DNA of 64,000 bases from JAIBJN01 sp963842305 (GTDB taxonomy: Bacteria > Actinomycetota > Thermoleophilia > Gaiellales > Gaiellaceae), in contig CAWJFW010000005.1 of assembly GCA_963842305.1 (NCBI GenBank), forward strand, positions 434,001 to 498,000. The letters are read 5' to 3'. This document shows positions 51,156-59,856 of the stretch, one piece after another (positions within the stretch are counted from its first letter, which is position 1; each line of letters starts with the position of its first letter). A model generated the notes under the pieces. It did no database searches. It was not told the origin of the DNA and saw nothing but the letters and a program-made list of their open reading frames with translations. The position numbers and the translations under genes are program-made.

Positions 51156-52448
51156 TCACCAGCACGTAAGCGAGTTTGCGAAAAGCTCGCCGAGGAGCTC
51201 GCGGTCAACGGTCACGGGGGCGTTGTCGAGCAGGCGTTTCTGGATGATCGTGCCCTCGGTGAGAGCCGCGACGTCGGAGCGGCGGTAGCCGACGCCGGAG
51301 ATCCCGTTCGGCATCCCGGTCGCCTTCATCATCTCGGCGATCCGCCCGGAAACCGCCTCTCCGGGCTCCGCGTCCCGGACATCGGCACCGAGCAACTCGG
51401 CCCCGTCGAGGTGGCGCTCGGGCGACGTCGCCGCGATCCGGCGGAAGACCGCGGGAGCGTTGACGATGACCGACATGCCGTGGGGAACCATCGGCTCCTC
51501 TGGGGGGTAGCCGTCCGGGGTGAACGAGTCCACCAGCCCGGCGACCGCGTAGGACATGCCGTGTGGGACGTGAACACCCGCGTTGCCGAACGCCATCCCG
51601 GCGAGGGTCGCCGCCCACATCATGTTCTCGCGGGCCTCGCGATCCGACGGATCCTGAACGGCCCGCACGAGATAGCCGCCGCACAAGCGGAGCGCCTCCC
51701 TGCAGCCGACGTCGCTCCAGGGGTTCGCGCCCTGGCTCAGGGGCCGCGACGGGGCATCCGTCTTGCTCCTCGCGGTGAACGGACGCGCGGTGAAGGACTC
51801 GAGTGCGTGCGAGAGGACGTCGAACCCGCTCGCCGCGACCACCGGGCCGGGGAGGGTCTCCGTGGTGTCGGGATCGATCAGCGCGCGTGTCGGGACCAGG
51901 TGCCGGTGGGCGATCCCGGTCTTCGCCTTCAGGGAGAGGAGATCGAAGATCGCCATCCCGGTGCATTCGCTGCCGGTGCCGGAGGTGGTGGGACAGGCGA
52001 GGTGGGGTCGGAGCGGCCCAGGAACCGGGCGCCCCTCGCCGACCGGCGCGTTGACGTAGGTGAGCAGCTCCGCCGGGTAGGTGGCGTAGAGATTCGCAGC
52101 CTTGGCCGTATCGATCACCGAGCCTCCGCCGATCGAGACGAAACCGTCGACGTTCGCCTCTACCGCGAACCGCGTCGCGGCCAGGAAGGATTGATCGGTC
52201 GGCTCGACCTTCACCTCGTCGTAGAGAGCGACGTCGGCGCCGGCCGCCCGGAGCGAGGAGAGCGCGCGCTCGAACGGCTCGAGCGCTCGGACCCTCGGGT
52301 CCGTCAGGACGGCGACACGTGAGAGCCCGAGCGTCTTGGCCCACGGGCCGACCTCCTCCAGGGCGCCGCGGCCGAACGTGATCGAGTTGCGATCCACCGA
52401 GAAGGCCGATTCCCGCCCCTCGACCGGGACGTAGTGACAGCAGACCAT
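51156..52448 (-). CDS. Iron-containing alcohol dehydrogenase, hydroxyacid-oxoacid transhydrogenase (HOT) type
   Basis: 430 residues. SITFGRGALEEVGPWAKTLG, DGFVSIGGGSVIDTAKAANLYATYP and the long PTTSGTGSECTGMAIFDLLSLKAKTGIAHRH block follow the HOT (ADHFE1) branch closely, including GFDVLSHALESFTARPF, QGANPWSDV and FGNAGVHVPHGMSYAVAG with the iron ligands (Asp, His, His, His). HOT transfers hydride from 4-hydroxybutyrate to 2-oxoglutarate. ATG 52448. 70 bp separate it from the fbiC stop upstream. Confidence 0.85.
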   Translation of the reverse strand: MVCCHYVPVEGRESAFSVDRNSITFGRGALEEVGPWAKTLGLSRVAVLTDPRVRALEPFERALSSLRAAGADVALYDEVKVEPTDQSFLAATRFAVEANVDGFVSIGGGSVIDTAKAANLYATYPAELLTYVNAPVGEGRPVPGPLRPHLACPTTSGTGSECTGMAIFDLLSLKAKTGIAHRHLVPTRALIDPDTTETLPGPVVAASGFDVLSHALESFTARPFTARSKTDAPSRPLSQGANPWSDVGCREALRLCGGYLVRAVQDPSDREARENMMWAATLAGMAFGNAGVHVPHGMSYAVAGLVDSFTPDGYPPEEPMVPHGMSVIVNAPAVFRRIAATSPERHLDGAELLGADVRDAEPGEAVSGRIAEMMKATGMPNGISGVGYRRSDVAALTEGTIIQKRLLDNAPVTVDRELLGELFANSLTCW

Positions 52449-52518
52449 CGGGCGCCGACGTTACCGCATCAGGCGAGCCGCCCTTCCGCAGGGAGCACTG
52501 GCCCGGCCGCCTAAGGAG

Positions 52519-54832
52519 CTACCCGGAGACGGCGAGCCCAGGGCGGATCAGTCGGGCCGGGCGCTGCAGCCCCGCGTCGTTCACGTTCGGGTTGAGCGGC
52601 TCGGCGAGCGGCGGGGCACCGTAGGAGAGCCGAGTGCGGTTGGCGTCGGGTGTCCCGTACAGGGTCGTCCGCTGCCGCGGGACACGGCCGATCGCCCGGA
52701 TCGCCTCCTCCATCCGCTCCGGGGGCATCTCCTGGCCGTGCGCTGCGCCGGCGGCGCGCGAGATGGACTCGTTCATCAGCGTTCCGCCGAGGTCGTTCGC
52801 CCCCGCACGAAGCGCGGCCTGCGCTCCCTCGACTCCGAGCTTGACCCAGGAGGCCTGCACGTTGGTGATCCACGGGTGGAGCGCGAGCCTGCCGACGGCG
52901 TGCATCAGCACCGCCTCGCGAAACGTCGGCCCTGGACGCGCCTTGCCCTTGAGGTAGATCGGCGCCTCCATGTGGACGAAGGGCAGGGGCACGAACTCGG
53001 TGAAGCCGCCGCTTCGCTTCTGCTGCTCGCGTAGCTCGAGGAGGTGCCGCGCCCAGCTGCGCGGGCCCTCGACGGAGCCGTACATGATCGTGGTCGTCGA
53101 GCTCAGGCCGACGCGGTGGGCGACGTCGTGGACCTCGAGCCACTGGCCGGTGGTGACCTTGTCCGGGCAGAGCGTGCGCCGCACCTCGTCGTCGAGGATC
53201 TCGGCAGCAGTGCCCGGGAGGGAAGCCAGGCCGACGTCCTTCAGCCGCCCCAGGTAGTCGTCCAGCGGGAGGCCGAGCGTCGCGGCGCCCTGCCAGACCT
53301 CGAGCGCCGAGAACGCATGGACGTGGAGATCGGGGAGGGTCTCCTTGACCGCTTCGCAGATCTCGAGGTAGGTCTCGCCCGTGAACGCGGGGTGGATCCC
53401 GCCCTGGAGGCAGAGCTCGACGGCGCCGCGGTCCCACGCCTCCCTGGCGCGGCGCACGATCTCCTCGAGCGGGACGACGTACGGCTTCCCGCGCAGGTTG
53501 GCGGCCAGCTTGCCCTTCGAGAACGCGCAGAAGCCGCAGCGGAAGTAGCAGACGTTGGTGTAGTTGACGTTTCGCGTGACGACGTAGCTCACCTCGTCGC
53601 CGCAGACCTCCCGCCGAAGGTCGTCCGCGGCGGCGAGCACCGCTGCGAGGTCGGCGCCGCGTGCTTCGAAGAGCGCGGTGACGTCCTCCTCGTCCAACTC
53701 GGCGCCCGACCGGACTCGCGCGAGCGCTCCCGCGAGCGGCCCGGACGGTGTGCGCCCGTTCCGAAGGCGGAGGTCCGGGGTGGTGCCCGGCGCGCCCGCA
53801 GCCCAGTGTCTCTTCGCGCGCGAGCCCCGATGCGTCGGCGTGCCGCAAGATCTCCTGGGCGATGCGCGGATCGGCCCAGCGCTCCAGGTCGGCCACGAAC
53901 TCGGGATAGATCGGAAGCCGGGCGGCGAGCTCGAAGCCGTGGGCCTCCGTGCCCGCGCGCAGCCGCTCGATCTCGGGCCACGGCGCCTCGGGATTGACGT
54001 GGTCGATCGTGACGGGGGAGACGCCGCCCCAGTCGTCGATCCCGGATTCGAGCAGGCGCGGGAAGTCGTCGTAGGAGAGGTTCGGGGGGACCTGCAGGTG
54101 GACGTCGTCGGGCAGGATCTCGCGCGCGGCACGGGCCGTCCAGAGCAGATCCTCGAGCGGCGGCTCGGGGTGGTCGACCATCTTCGTGCCCGGCTTCGCA
54201 CGGAAGTTCTGGACGATCACCTCCTGGATGTGTCCGTACCGCCGGTGGAGGCCGGCGATCGCTTCGAGCGCCTCGAGCCGCTCCTCCCGCGTCTCGCCGA
54301 TGCCGATCAGGATTCCGGTCGTGAAGGGGACGGCCAGCTCGCCGGCGAGCCTGATGGTCTCCAGCCGGGCCTCGGGGAGCTTGTCGGGCGAGCCGTGATG
54401 GGCCATACCCTTCTCCGCGAGCCGCAGCGAGGTCGACTCCAGCATCAACCCCATCGAGGCCGACACGGGCCGCAGCAGGAGCATGTCCTCCCGCGTCATG
54501 ACGCCGGGGTTGAGGTGGGGGAGGAGGCCCGCTTCGGAGACGACGAGGTCGGCCATCCGCGCGAGGTAGGAGATCGTCGTCTCGCAGCCGAGCTCTGCAA
54601 GCTCCTCGCGTGCAGCGCGGTAGCGGAGCTCGGGCTTGTCCCCGAGGGTGAAGAGCGCCTCGTGGCAGCCTGCCTCGGCCCCGGCACGCGCGACGGCGAG
54701 CACCTCGTCCGCCGTCATGTAGGCGCGCTCGCCCCGCCGCGGCGGCTGCGCGAACGTGCAGTAGTGGCAGACGTCCCGACAGAGCTTCGTGAGCGGGATG
54801 AAGACCTTCGGGGAGTACGTGACCAGGCTCAT
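52519..54832 (-). CDS. fbiC: FO synthase, fused CofG/CofH (FbiC), frameshifted
   Basis: About 770 residues. It builds the deazaflavin ring of coenzyme F420 from tyrosine and 5-amino-6-ribitylamino-uracil. Two radical-SAM modules follow each other: the CofG half with CRDVCHYCTF near residue 19 and the CofH half with CYFRCGFCAF near residue 440, each a CxxxCxxC cluster site. SPVTIDHVNPEAPWPEI and LQGGIHPAFTGETYLEI are the family's further blocks. One extra base near 53815 breaks the linker between modules, which should read HWAAGAPGTTPDLRL. ATG 54832 overlaps the cofC stop (ATGA). Confidence 0.92.
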
Positions 54833-55383
54833 CGGGTGGCCAGGAGGAGCTCGTAGTCGTCCGGCCGGTCGATGTCCAGCGCGAGCGAAGGATCGTCGAC
54901 GACGACCGGGTGGAGGCCGGCGGCGCGCGCGTCGGCGACGGTCGTCTCCACCGGCACGCCGAAGCGCGGGACGAAGCCGTTCACCTCCGCGAGGGCGAGC
55001 GCGTTGACGCCGCCGTCGCGGGCCGGAGCCAGCGCGAGCGGGCGCGCGGCGAGCGCGAGCGCGTCGAGGGATTCGGCCGTGACGAGCGGGCAGTCGCCCA
55101 TGACGACGAGCACGCCTCCCGTGGTGTCCGGGTCGGCGAGGGCGAGCGCTATCGCCTCCGCATGGCCCGCTCCGGAGTCGTGCAGCAGGCCGATCCCCTC
55201 GCGCGCGAGGCCCGGATCGGGCGTGACCAGTAGCGTTCGCTCGATGGCCTCCGCTCCGGCGCACGCGGTCAGCACCCTGTCGAGCATCTCGACGACGAGC
55301 CCCGCGCGCTCGTCCGCGGAGAGCCGCGGCGCGAGCCGTGTCTTCGCGCCGTCGAGGCCCTTGACAGGCACGATCGCGAGCAC
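54829..55383 (-). CDS. cofC: 2-phospho-L-lactate guanylyltransferase (CofC/FbiD)
   Basis: 184 residues. AIVPVKGLDGAKTRLAPRLSADER is the nucleotidyltransferase start with the KxxxxAKTRL signature; VLVVMGDCPLVTAESL carries the metal Asp and the final DIDRPDDYELLL the C-terminal Asp pair. It activates phospholactate (or phosphoenolpyruvate in many bacteria) with GTP for F420 assembly. GTG start at 55383; the divergent cofD begins 4 bp away, so both promoters must overlap the coding starts. Confidence 0.9.
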   Translation of the reverse strand: MLAIVPVKGLDGAKTRLAPRLSADERAGLVVEMLDRVLTACAGAEAIERTLLVTPDPGLAREGIGLLHDSGAGHAEAIALALADPDTTGGVLVVMGDCPLVTAESLDALALAARPLALAPARDGGVNALALAEVNGFVPRFGVPVETTVADARAAGLHPVVVDDPSLALDIDRPDDYELLLATR

Positions 55384-55386
55384 GCG

Positions 55387-56301
55387 ATGAGCATACAGCC
55401 GCGCTCCTACGCCGTTCTCTGCGGTGGGCTGGGCGGCTCACGCTTCGTCGATGCGCTCGCCCGGGCCGTCGGTCCCGAGCAGGTGAGCGCGATCGTCAAC
55501 GTCGGCGACGACCTCGAGATCCTCGGCCTGCGCGTCTCCCCGGACCTCGACACCGTCCTCTACACGCTCGCGGCGCTCCTGGACGAGGAGCGCGGCTGGG
55601 GCGTCCGCGACGAGACGACGCATGCCCTGGAGCTGGCGGAGCGCCTCGGCGGGGAGGCCTGGTTCACCCTGGGCGATCGCGACATCGGTCTCCACCTCGT
55701 CCGCTCGCAGCTCCTGCGTGACGGGGTTCCGCTCTCCGAGGCGACACGGAGGCTCGCGGAACGCCTCGAGGTTGGCGTTCGGCTCCTCCCGGCCTCGGAC
55801 GACCCCGTGCGTACGTTCCTGACGACGCCGGCCGGGGAGCTCGACTTCCAGACGTGGTTCGTCGCTCGGCGCCACGAGGACGAAGTAACCGCCGTCCGCT
55901 ACGAGGGCGCGGAGGCGTCCCGACCGGCGCCCGGCGTCCTGGAGTCGGTCGCGGAGGCCGAGGTCGTGTTCCTCGCGCCCTCGAACCCGTTCGTCTCCAT
56001 CCGCCCGATCCTCGCGGTGCCCGGAATCGCCGAGGCGCTCGCGGGCAAGCGTGTCGTCGCCGTCTCGCCGCTCGTCGGCGGGCAAGCGCTGCGCGGGCCG
56101 CTGGTCGAGATGATGGCCTCGCTCGGCTACGAACCGGGCGTGCGCGGCCTGGCCACGCTCTACGAGGGCGTCGCCACCGACATCCTCGTCGACCCTGCCG
56201 ACGCGGCCGAGCTCCCGGAAGCGCTGGTCGCGCCCATCGTTATGGTTGCGCCGGAGTCGAGAGCGGAAGTGGGGAGAGGGGTGTTGGAGGCAATCCGGTG
56301 A
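55387..56301 (+). CDS. cofD: 2-phospho-L-lactate transferase (CofD/FbiA)
   Basis: 304 residues. AVLCGGLGGSRFVDALARAVG at residue 9, IVNVGDDLEILGLRVSPDLDTVLYTLA near 38, GLHLVRSQLLRDGVPLSEAT and VFLAPSNPFVSIRPILAVPG are diagnostic of CofD. It joins the phospholactyl (or enolpyruvyl) group to FO. Start ATG at 55387 is 3 bp from the divergent cofC start. The stop overlaps npdG (GTGA). Confidence 0.92.
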   Translation: MSIQPRSYAVLCGGLGGSRFVDALARAVGPEQVSAIVNVGDDLEILGLRVSPDLDTVLYTLAALLDEERGWGVRDETTHALELAERLGGEAWFTLGDRDIGLHLVRSQLLRDGVPLSEATRRLAERLEVGVRLLPASDDPVRTFLTTPAGELDFQTWFVARRHEDEVTAVRYEGAEASRPAPGVLESVAEAEVVFLAPSNPFVSIRPILAVPGIAEALAGKRVVAVSPLVGGQALRGPLVEMMASLGYEPGVRGLATLYEGVATDILVDPADAAELPEALVAPIVMVAPESRAEVGRGVLEAIR

Positions 56302-56894
56302 TCGGAATCGTTGGCGGGAGCGGCGACTTCGGCCAGGGCCTCGCCGAGCGCCTGCGCCGCGCCGGAGAGGACGTGATCATCGGGTCTCGGACGCCGCGCG
56401 ACGAGTTCGTCTCGAACGAGGAGGCGTGCCGTCGCTCCGACGTCGTCTTTCTCTCGGTCCCTCCAGGCGGCGTCGCGGACATGTCGCACGAGCTTCGCGA
56501 CGCGCTTGCCGGCCGGGTCGTCGTCAGCGTCGCCGCGCCGATCGTCTTCCACGACGGCCAGGCCGGAGCTGCGCCCGGCGAGCTCTCGCTCGCCGAGATC
56601 GCCTCGGCCGCAGCGCCCGACGCCCGCATCGTCTCCGGCTTCCACACCGTCAGCGCGCGCGCGCTCGCCGACCCGGACGTCCCGCTCGAAGAGGACGTGC
56701 TCCTCGCCGGCGACGATGCCGACGCGAAAGCACTCGTCGCCGACCTTGCCGAGCGGCTGGTCGAAGGCCGGGCCGTCGACTGCGGCCGCCTCGAGGTCTC
56801 GCGCTGGCTCGAGACCCTCACGGCCGTTCTCCTCAACGTCAACCGCCGGTACAAGACCAACGCGGGCGTGAGGGTGACCGGGCTGCCCGAGTGA
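56298..56894 (+). CDS. npdG: F420-dependent NADP reductase (NpdG)
   Basis: 198 residues. VIGIVGGSGDFGQGLAERLRRAG is the NADP Rossmann start, IGSRTPRDEF the phosphate-binding Ser-Arg pair, VVFLSVPPGGVADM and SGFHTVSARALADPDVPLEEDVLLAGDD the F420-side blocks, closing WLETLTAVLLNVNRRYKTNAGVRVTG. It exchanges hydride between NADPH and F420 and so supplies F420H2 to the LLM-type enzymes. Coupled by 4-bp overlaps to cofD and cofE. Confidence 0.88.
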   Translation: MIGIVGGSGDFGQGLAERLRRAGEDVIIGSRTPRDEFVSNEEACRRSDVVFLSVPPGGVADMSHELRDALAGRVVVSVAAPIVFHDGQAGAAPGELSLAEIASAAAPDARIVSGFHTVSARALADPDVPLEEDVLLAGDDADAKALVADLAERLVEGRAVDCGRLEVSRWLETLTAVLLNVNRRYKTNAGVRVTGLPE

Positions 56895-57579
56895 TCGAGG
56901 TCGTCCCGCTCGCAGGGATCCCGGAGGTGCGGCCGGGCGACGACCTCGCCGGCCTCCTCGCGGACGCGCTCGATCGCGCCGGCGGACTGCGGACGAGGAC
57001 GACGTGCTCGTCGTCTCCCAGAAGGTCGTCTCGAAGGCCGAGGGCCGCGTCGAGCAGGCCGCCGACCACGTCGAGGTGATCCTCCGCGAGGCCCGGGCCG
57101 TGCGTCGCCGCCGCGACGACCTGATCATCGCCGAGACGGAGCACGGCTTCGTCTGCGCGAGCGCGGGCGTGGATCGGTCGAATACGCCCGGGGACGATTG
57201 GGTCATCCTCCTCCCGCGCGACCCCGACGCGTCGGCGCGCGGCCTGCGCGACGCCCTCGCCGCACGATTCGGGACCGCGCCGGCGGTGATCGTCAGCGAT
57301 TCCTTCGGCCGGGCCTGGCGACAGGGCACGACGGACGTCGCCATCGGCGTCGCGGGCATGGAGCCCCTTCTCGACCTCCGCGGAGAGAAGGACACGCGCG
57401 GCCGCATCCTCGACGCGACGATCATCGCCGTCGCCGACGAGCTCGCGGGCGCGGCGGAGCTGGTGATGGGCAAGGCGAACGGCATCCCGGCCGCCCTGAT
57501 CAGGGGTTACTCGGTTCCGGCAGGCGAGGGAAGCGCGCGCGACCTCGTCATGCCGCCGGAGCGGGATCTCTTCCCCTAG
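56891..57579 (+). CDS. cofE: F420-0:gamma-glutamyl ligase (CofE), frameshifted
   Basis: About 230 residues. VIEVVPLAGIPEVRPGDDLAGLLADAL starts, then DVLVVSQKVVSKAEGR, ETEHGFVCASAGVDRSN, VIVSDSFGRAWRQGTTDVAIGVAGM and DELAGAAELVMGKANGIPAALIRG complete the ligase. Adds glutamates to F420-0. One base is missing near 56990 (should read GLRDEDDVLVVSQ), one of the few deletions in the window. The nitroreductase-like domain found in fused FbiB is absent, so this is the short CofE form. Confidence 0.88.
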
Positions 57580-57586
57580 TCCAGGC

Positions 57587-58252
57587 TCACGCGGACGGGA
57601 CGATCCACGTGGAGCGGGCGCGGGCGAGCACCTCGCCGTCGGCCGTGAGGACCGCCGAGCCCGCGAAGCGCTTCCGGCGTTCCTCGCCCAGCCGCCAGCC
57701 GAGTACGACGTGCGGCTCACCCGGCGCCGGTAGGCGGTCGATCTCCGCCGCCATGCGCCCGAGGAGGACGCCCTCGCGCTGGAAGTCGTCCACGGCCCAG
57801 CCGCTCGGGCAGTCGAGCGCAGCCCAGACGATCTCGGCCCGGACGTCCTCGTCCGGCGTCCACGGCGCAGCCAGCACGTCGGGACGTTCCTCGACCGGGC
57901 CCGCGTAGACACCGAGGCCGTCCTCCCGCTTCGGCCCGCAGACAAAGCACGTGTTGTAGGCGTGATGGACGAAGCCCTCGTAGCGCGTCGAGGCGTCCGC
58001 GGCCGCCTCGACCGAGACGGGCGGGGGAACGTCGATCGCGAGCTCGACCGGCTCCGCCTCGGCGACGAGCGCCCCGCCGTCGCGGACCTCGACGCGACCG
58101 TCGGCGCGGACGACCTCGAGCTCGCGTTCGAGCGGGGGCGGCAGGCGCAGCGTCACCTCCGCCAGGCCGTCGAGGAGCCCGGCGACCAGGCCGCACGCGT
58201 AACCGCCGTTCGCCGAGTCCGGCGGGCCGTTGTAGCGCGCCGGGACGATCAT
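57587..58252 (-). CDS. Thioesterase-superfamily (hot-dog) protein
   Basis: 221 residues. RYNGPPDSANGGYACGLVAGLLDG is the start of a double hot-dog acyl-CoA-thioesterase-like protein (ANGGYACG loop), FVHHAYNTCFVCGPKREDGLGVYAGP carries a CxxCGP motif and AEIVWAALDCPSGWAVDDF the second-domain helix. Function unknown; the CFVCGP pattern recurs in actinobacterial relatives. ATG 58252 overlaps the uricase stop, so it is in the purine operon. Confidence 0.6.
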   Translation of the reverse strand: MIVPARYNGPPDSANGGYACGLVAGLLDGLAEVTLRLPPPLERELEVVRADGRVEVRDGGALVAEAEPVELAIDVPPPVSVEAAADASTRYEGFVHHAYNTCFVCGPKREDGLGVYAGPVEERPDVLAAPWTPDEDVRAEIVWAALDCPSGWAVDDFQREGVLLGRMAAEIDRLPAPGEPHVVLGWRLGEERRKRFAGSAVLTADGEVLARARSTWIVPSA

Positions 58253-59059
58253 CGCCCGAGCGTCAGCTCGATCTGCCCGTACGGCGGCCGCGGGTCCGTG
58301 TAGACGCGCACGCGCTGATCCGCCCCGGCGACCTGCGCCGTGTCCCAGAGGCGGTTCTCGCCCACGAACGAGACCTCGTCGATCTCGGGAAAGCCGTCGA
58401 GGAGCCGCACGCCCATCTCGTGGACGAGCTCCTGGATCGAGGCCGAGTCGAAGTCCACGAAGGTCGCGGCGATGGAGTCCCGAACCGCCGTCCCGTCCGC
58501 GCGCCTTGCGAAGTCCTGGTTTCGCCAGTGGACATCGAGGTGGATGAAGAGCGGCCGGTCGCGCGAATCCGCAAGGGTCGTGTACTCGTCGCGGACGAAG
58601 CCTTCGAAGGAGCTTCCGCTGAGCTTCACGAGCCGGATCGCCTTCGCGGCCGCAGCGGTGCTCGAGCCTTCCGTCTCGGTCGAGAGTGAGGCGCGCGACG
58701 GCGCGGTCGCCGCGGACGTCGCCCTGGAACGCCTGCTCGGCGCGGCGCTCGAACGGGACCTCGCGGCCGGTGAGCTCGATCAGCTCGACCTGCTCGTACG
58801 TGGCCAGGAAGCGGCGGGCAAGGATCTCCAGGAAGCCGTCCAGCGACGCATCCTCGTACTCGAGCGCCGTGATATGGATGAAGTTCTTCATGGAGTCGGT
58901 GGCGACGACGAGCGTGTTGTCGCCCTCCGTGTAGGAAGGGACGAAACTGGCGCCGCGCAGGGTCATGCCGATCTCGGCCGCGAAGAGCGAGCCGACGCCG
59001 TCCGTGCGATACACGGACACAGCCTCCTTGCCGTAGCCGATCCTGAGAACTCGGTTCAT
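58249..59059 (-). CDS. Factor-independent urate hydroxylase (uricase), frameshifted
   Basis: About 269 residues. RIGYGKEAVSVYR gives the catalytic Lys, TLVVATDSMKNFIH the Thr-Asp urate motif, and VKLSGSSFEGFVRDEYTTLADSRDRPLFIHLDVHWRN and DSIAATFVDFDSASIQELVHEMG the second tunnelling-fold domain. Converts urate to 5-hydroxyisourate with oxygen and no cofactor. One extra base near 58641 joins EGIRLVKLSGSS to its N-terminal half. ATG at 59059; the 45 bp to the OHCU stop hold a weak ribosome site only. Confidence 0.86.
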
Positions 59060-59104
59060 GATGAGCCTCGCCGCCGGGTTAAGGGCGGCCCGGGAGCTCA
59101 GCGC

Positions 59105-59539
59105 TCATTGTGAATCGAGTTCTCGCGAGCTCTGCCATCGGTCCACCGCGATCGCGACGAGCTCGTCGCAGCCCGTCTCCAGCTCCTCGGGCCGCGTGCG
59201 CCGGAGCCGCTCACGGAGTACCGGAACGATCTCGGCCCGCGGACGCCGGTCGACGAAGACGACGAACCGAAACCCGAACCGATCCTCGTAGGCGGCGTTC
59301 AGCTCGGCGAGCTCTGCGAGGACGGCGGCGTCCTCCTCGACCGGCGCTCCTTGCTCGGCCGCCGACCGGCCGCTGAGCCGGGGCTCGCCGATGCGCGGAT
59401 GGTGGGCCAGTGCCTCGACCCGATCCTCCTCGGGCAGGCCGGCGAGCACCGCGCGCGCACGCTCGAGGGGATCCTCCTCCGCGGCCAGGACCTCCACGAA
59501 GCGACTGCGCGCCTGAAAGAGGTCGGCGAGCTCGTCCAC
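59105..59539 (-). CDS. uraD: OHCU decarboxylase (UraD)
   Basis: 144 residues, short for the family. FVEVLAAEEDPLERARAVLAGLPEEDRVEALAHHPRIGEP contains the catalytic His in HHPRIGE, followed by AELAELNAAYEDRFGFRFVVFVDRRPRAEIVPVLRERL, the usual FGF-FV block. Decarboxylates 2-oxo-4-hydroxy-4-carboxy-5-ureidoimidazoline to S-allantoin. GTG at 59539 begins 2 bp after the HIU-hydrolase stop; an in-frame GTG at 59566 is possible. Confidence 0.86.
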   Translation of the reverse strand: MDELADLFQARSRFVEVLAAEEDPLERARAVLAGLPEEDRVEALAHHPRIGEPRLSGRSAAEQGAPVEEDAAVLAELAELNAAYEDRFGFRFVVFVDRRPRAEIVPVLRERLRRTRPEELETGCDELVAIAVDRWQSSRELDSQ

Positions 59540-59541
59540 GC

Positions 59542-59832
59542 TCAGCTTCCGCGGTAGATCGCGCACGAGTAGGGGGAGAGGAGGAGCGGGACGTGGTGGT
59601 GTCCCTCGCCGAGCTCGACCTCGACCTCGACGCGCCGGAAGAACGGCGAGCGCGGATGGAAGACGAGCCGGTAGACGTCGGGAGCGAGCTCCTCGCCGCC
59701 GAGGTCGGCGACGCGGCCGTCCTCGTCCGTCTCTCTCACGGAGAGCAGGGTCTCGCCCTGGAAGAGCTCGACTCGGATCCCGCGCGCGGGCTCGCCGCGC
59801 TCGGTGTCGAGGACGTGCGTGGACATGCTCAT
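59542..59832 (-). CDS. uraH: 5-hydroxyisourate hydrolase (transthyretin-related, UraH)
   Basis: 96 residues. MSTHVLDTERGEPARGIRVELF with the active His, the central DEDGRVADLGG, VFHPRSPFFRRVEVEVELGEGHHHVPLLLSPYSCAIYRGS with the C-terminal YRGS signature. Hydrolyses 5-hydroxyisourate to OHCU. First gene of the minus-strand operon uraH, uraD, uricase, thioesterase. ATG 59832 or 59826 (MSMSTHV). 24 bp separate it from the divergent aminotransferase-like gene. Confidence 0.9.
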   Translation of the reverse strand: MSMSTHVLDTERGEPARGIRVELFQGETLLSVRETDEDGRVADLGGEELAPDVYRLVFHPRSPFFRRVEVEVELGEGHHHVPLLLSPYSCAIYRGS

Positions 59833-59856
59833 TCGACGGCATCGTATTCTTGCCTC

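Noticed and set aside
54833..55441. N-terminal extension of FbiC through the cofC region in the same minus frame
   Set aside because: It is the out-of-frame shadow of cofC; ATG at 54832 overlapping the cofC stop is the family start.
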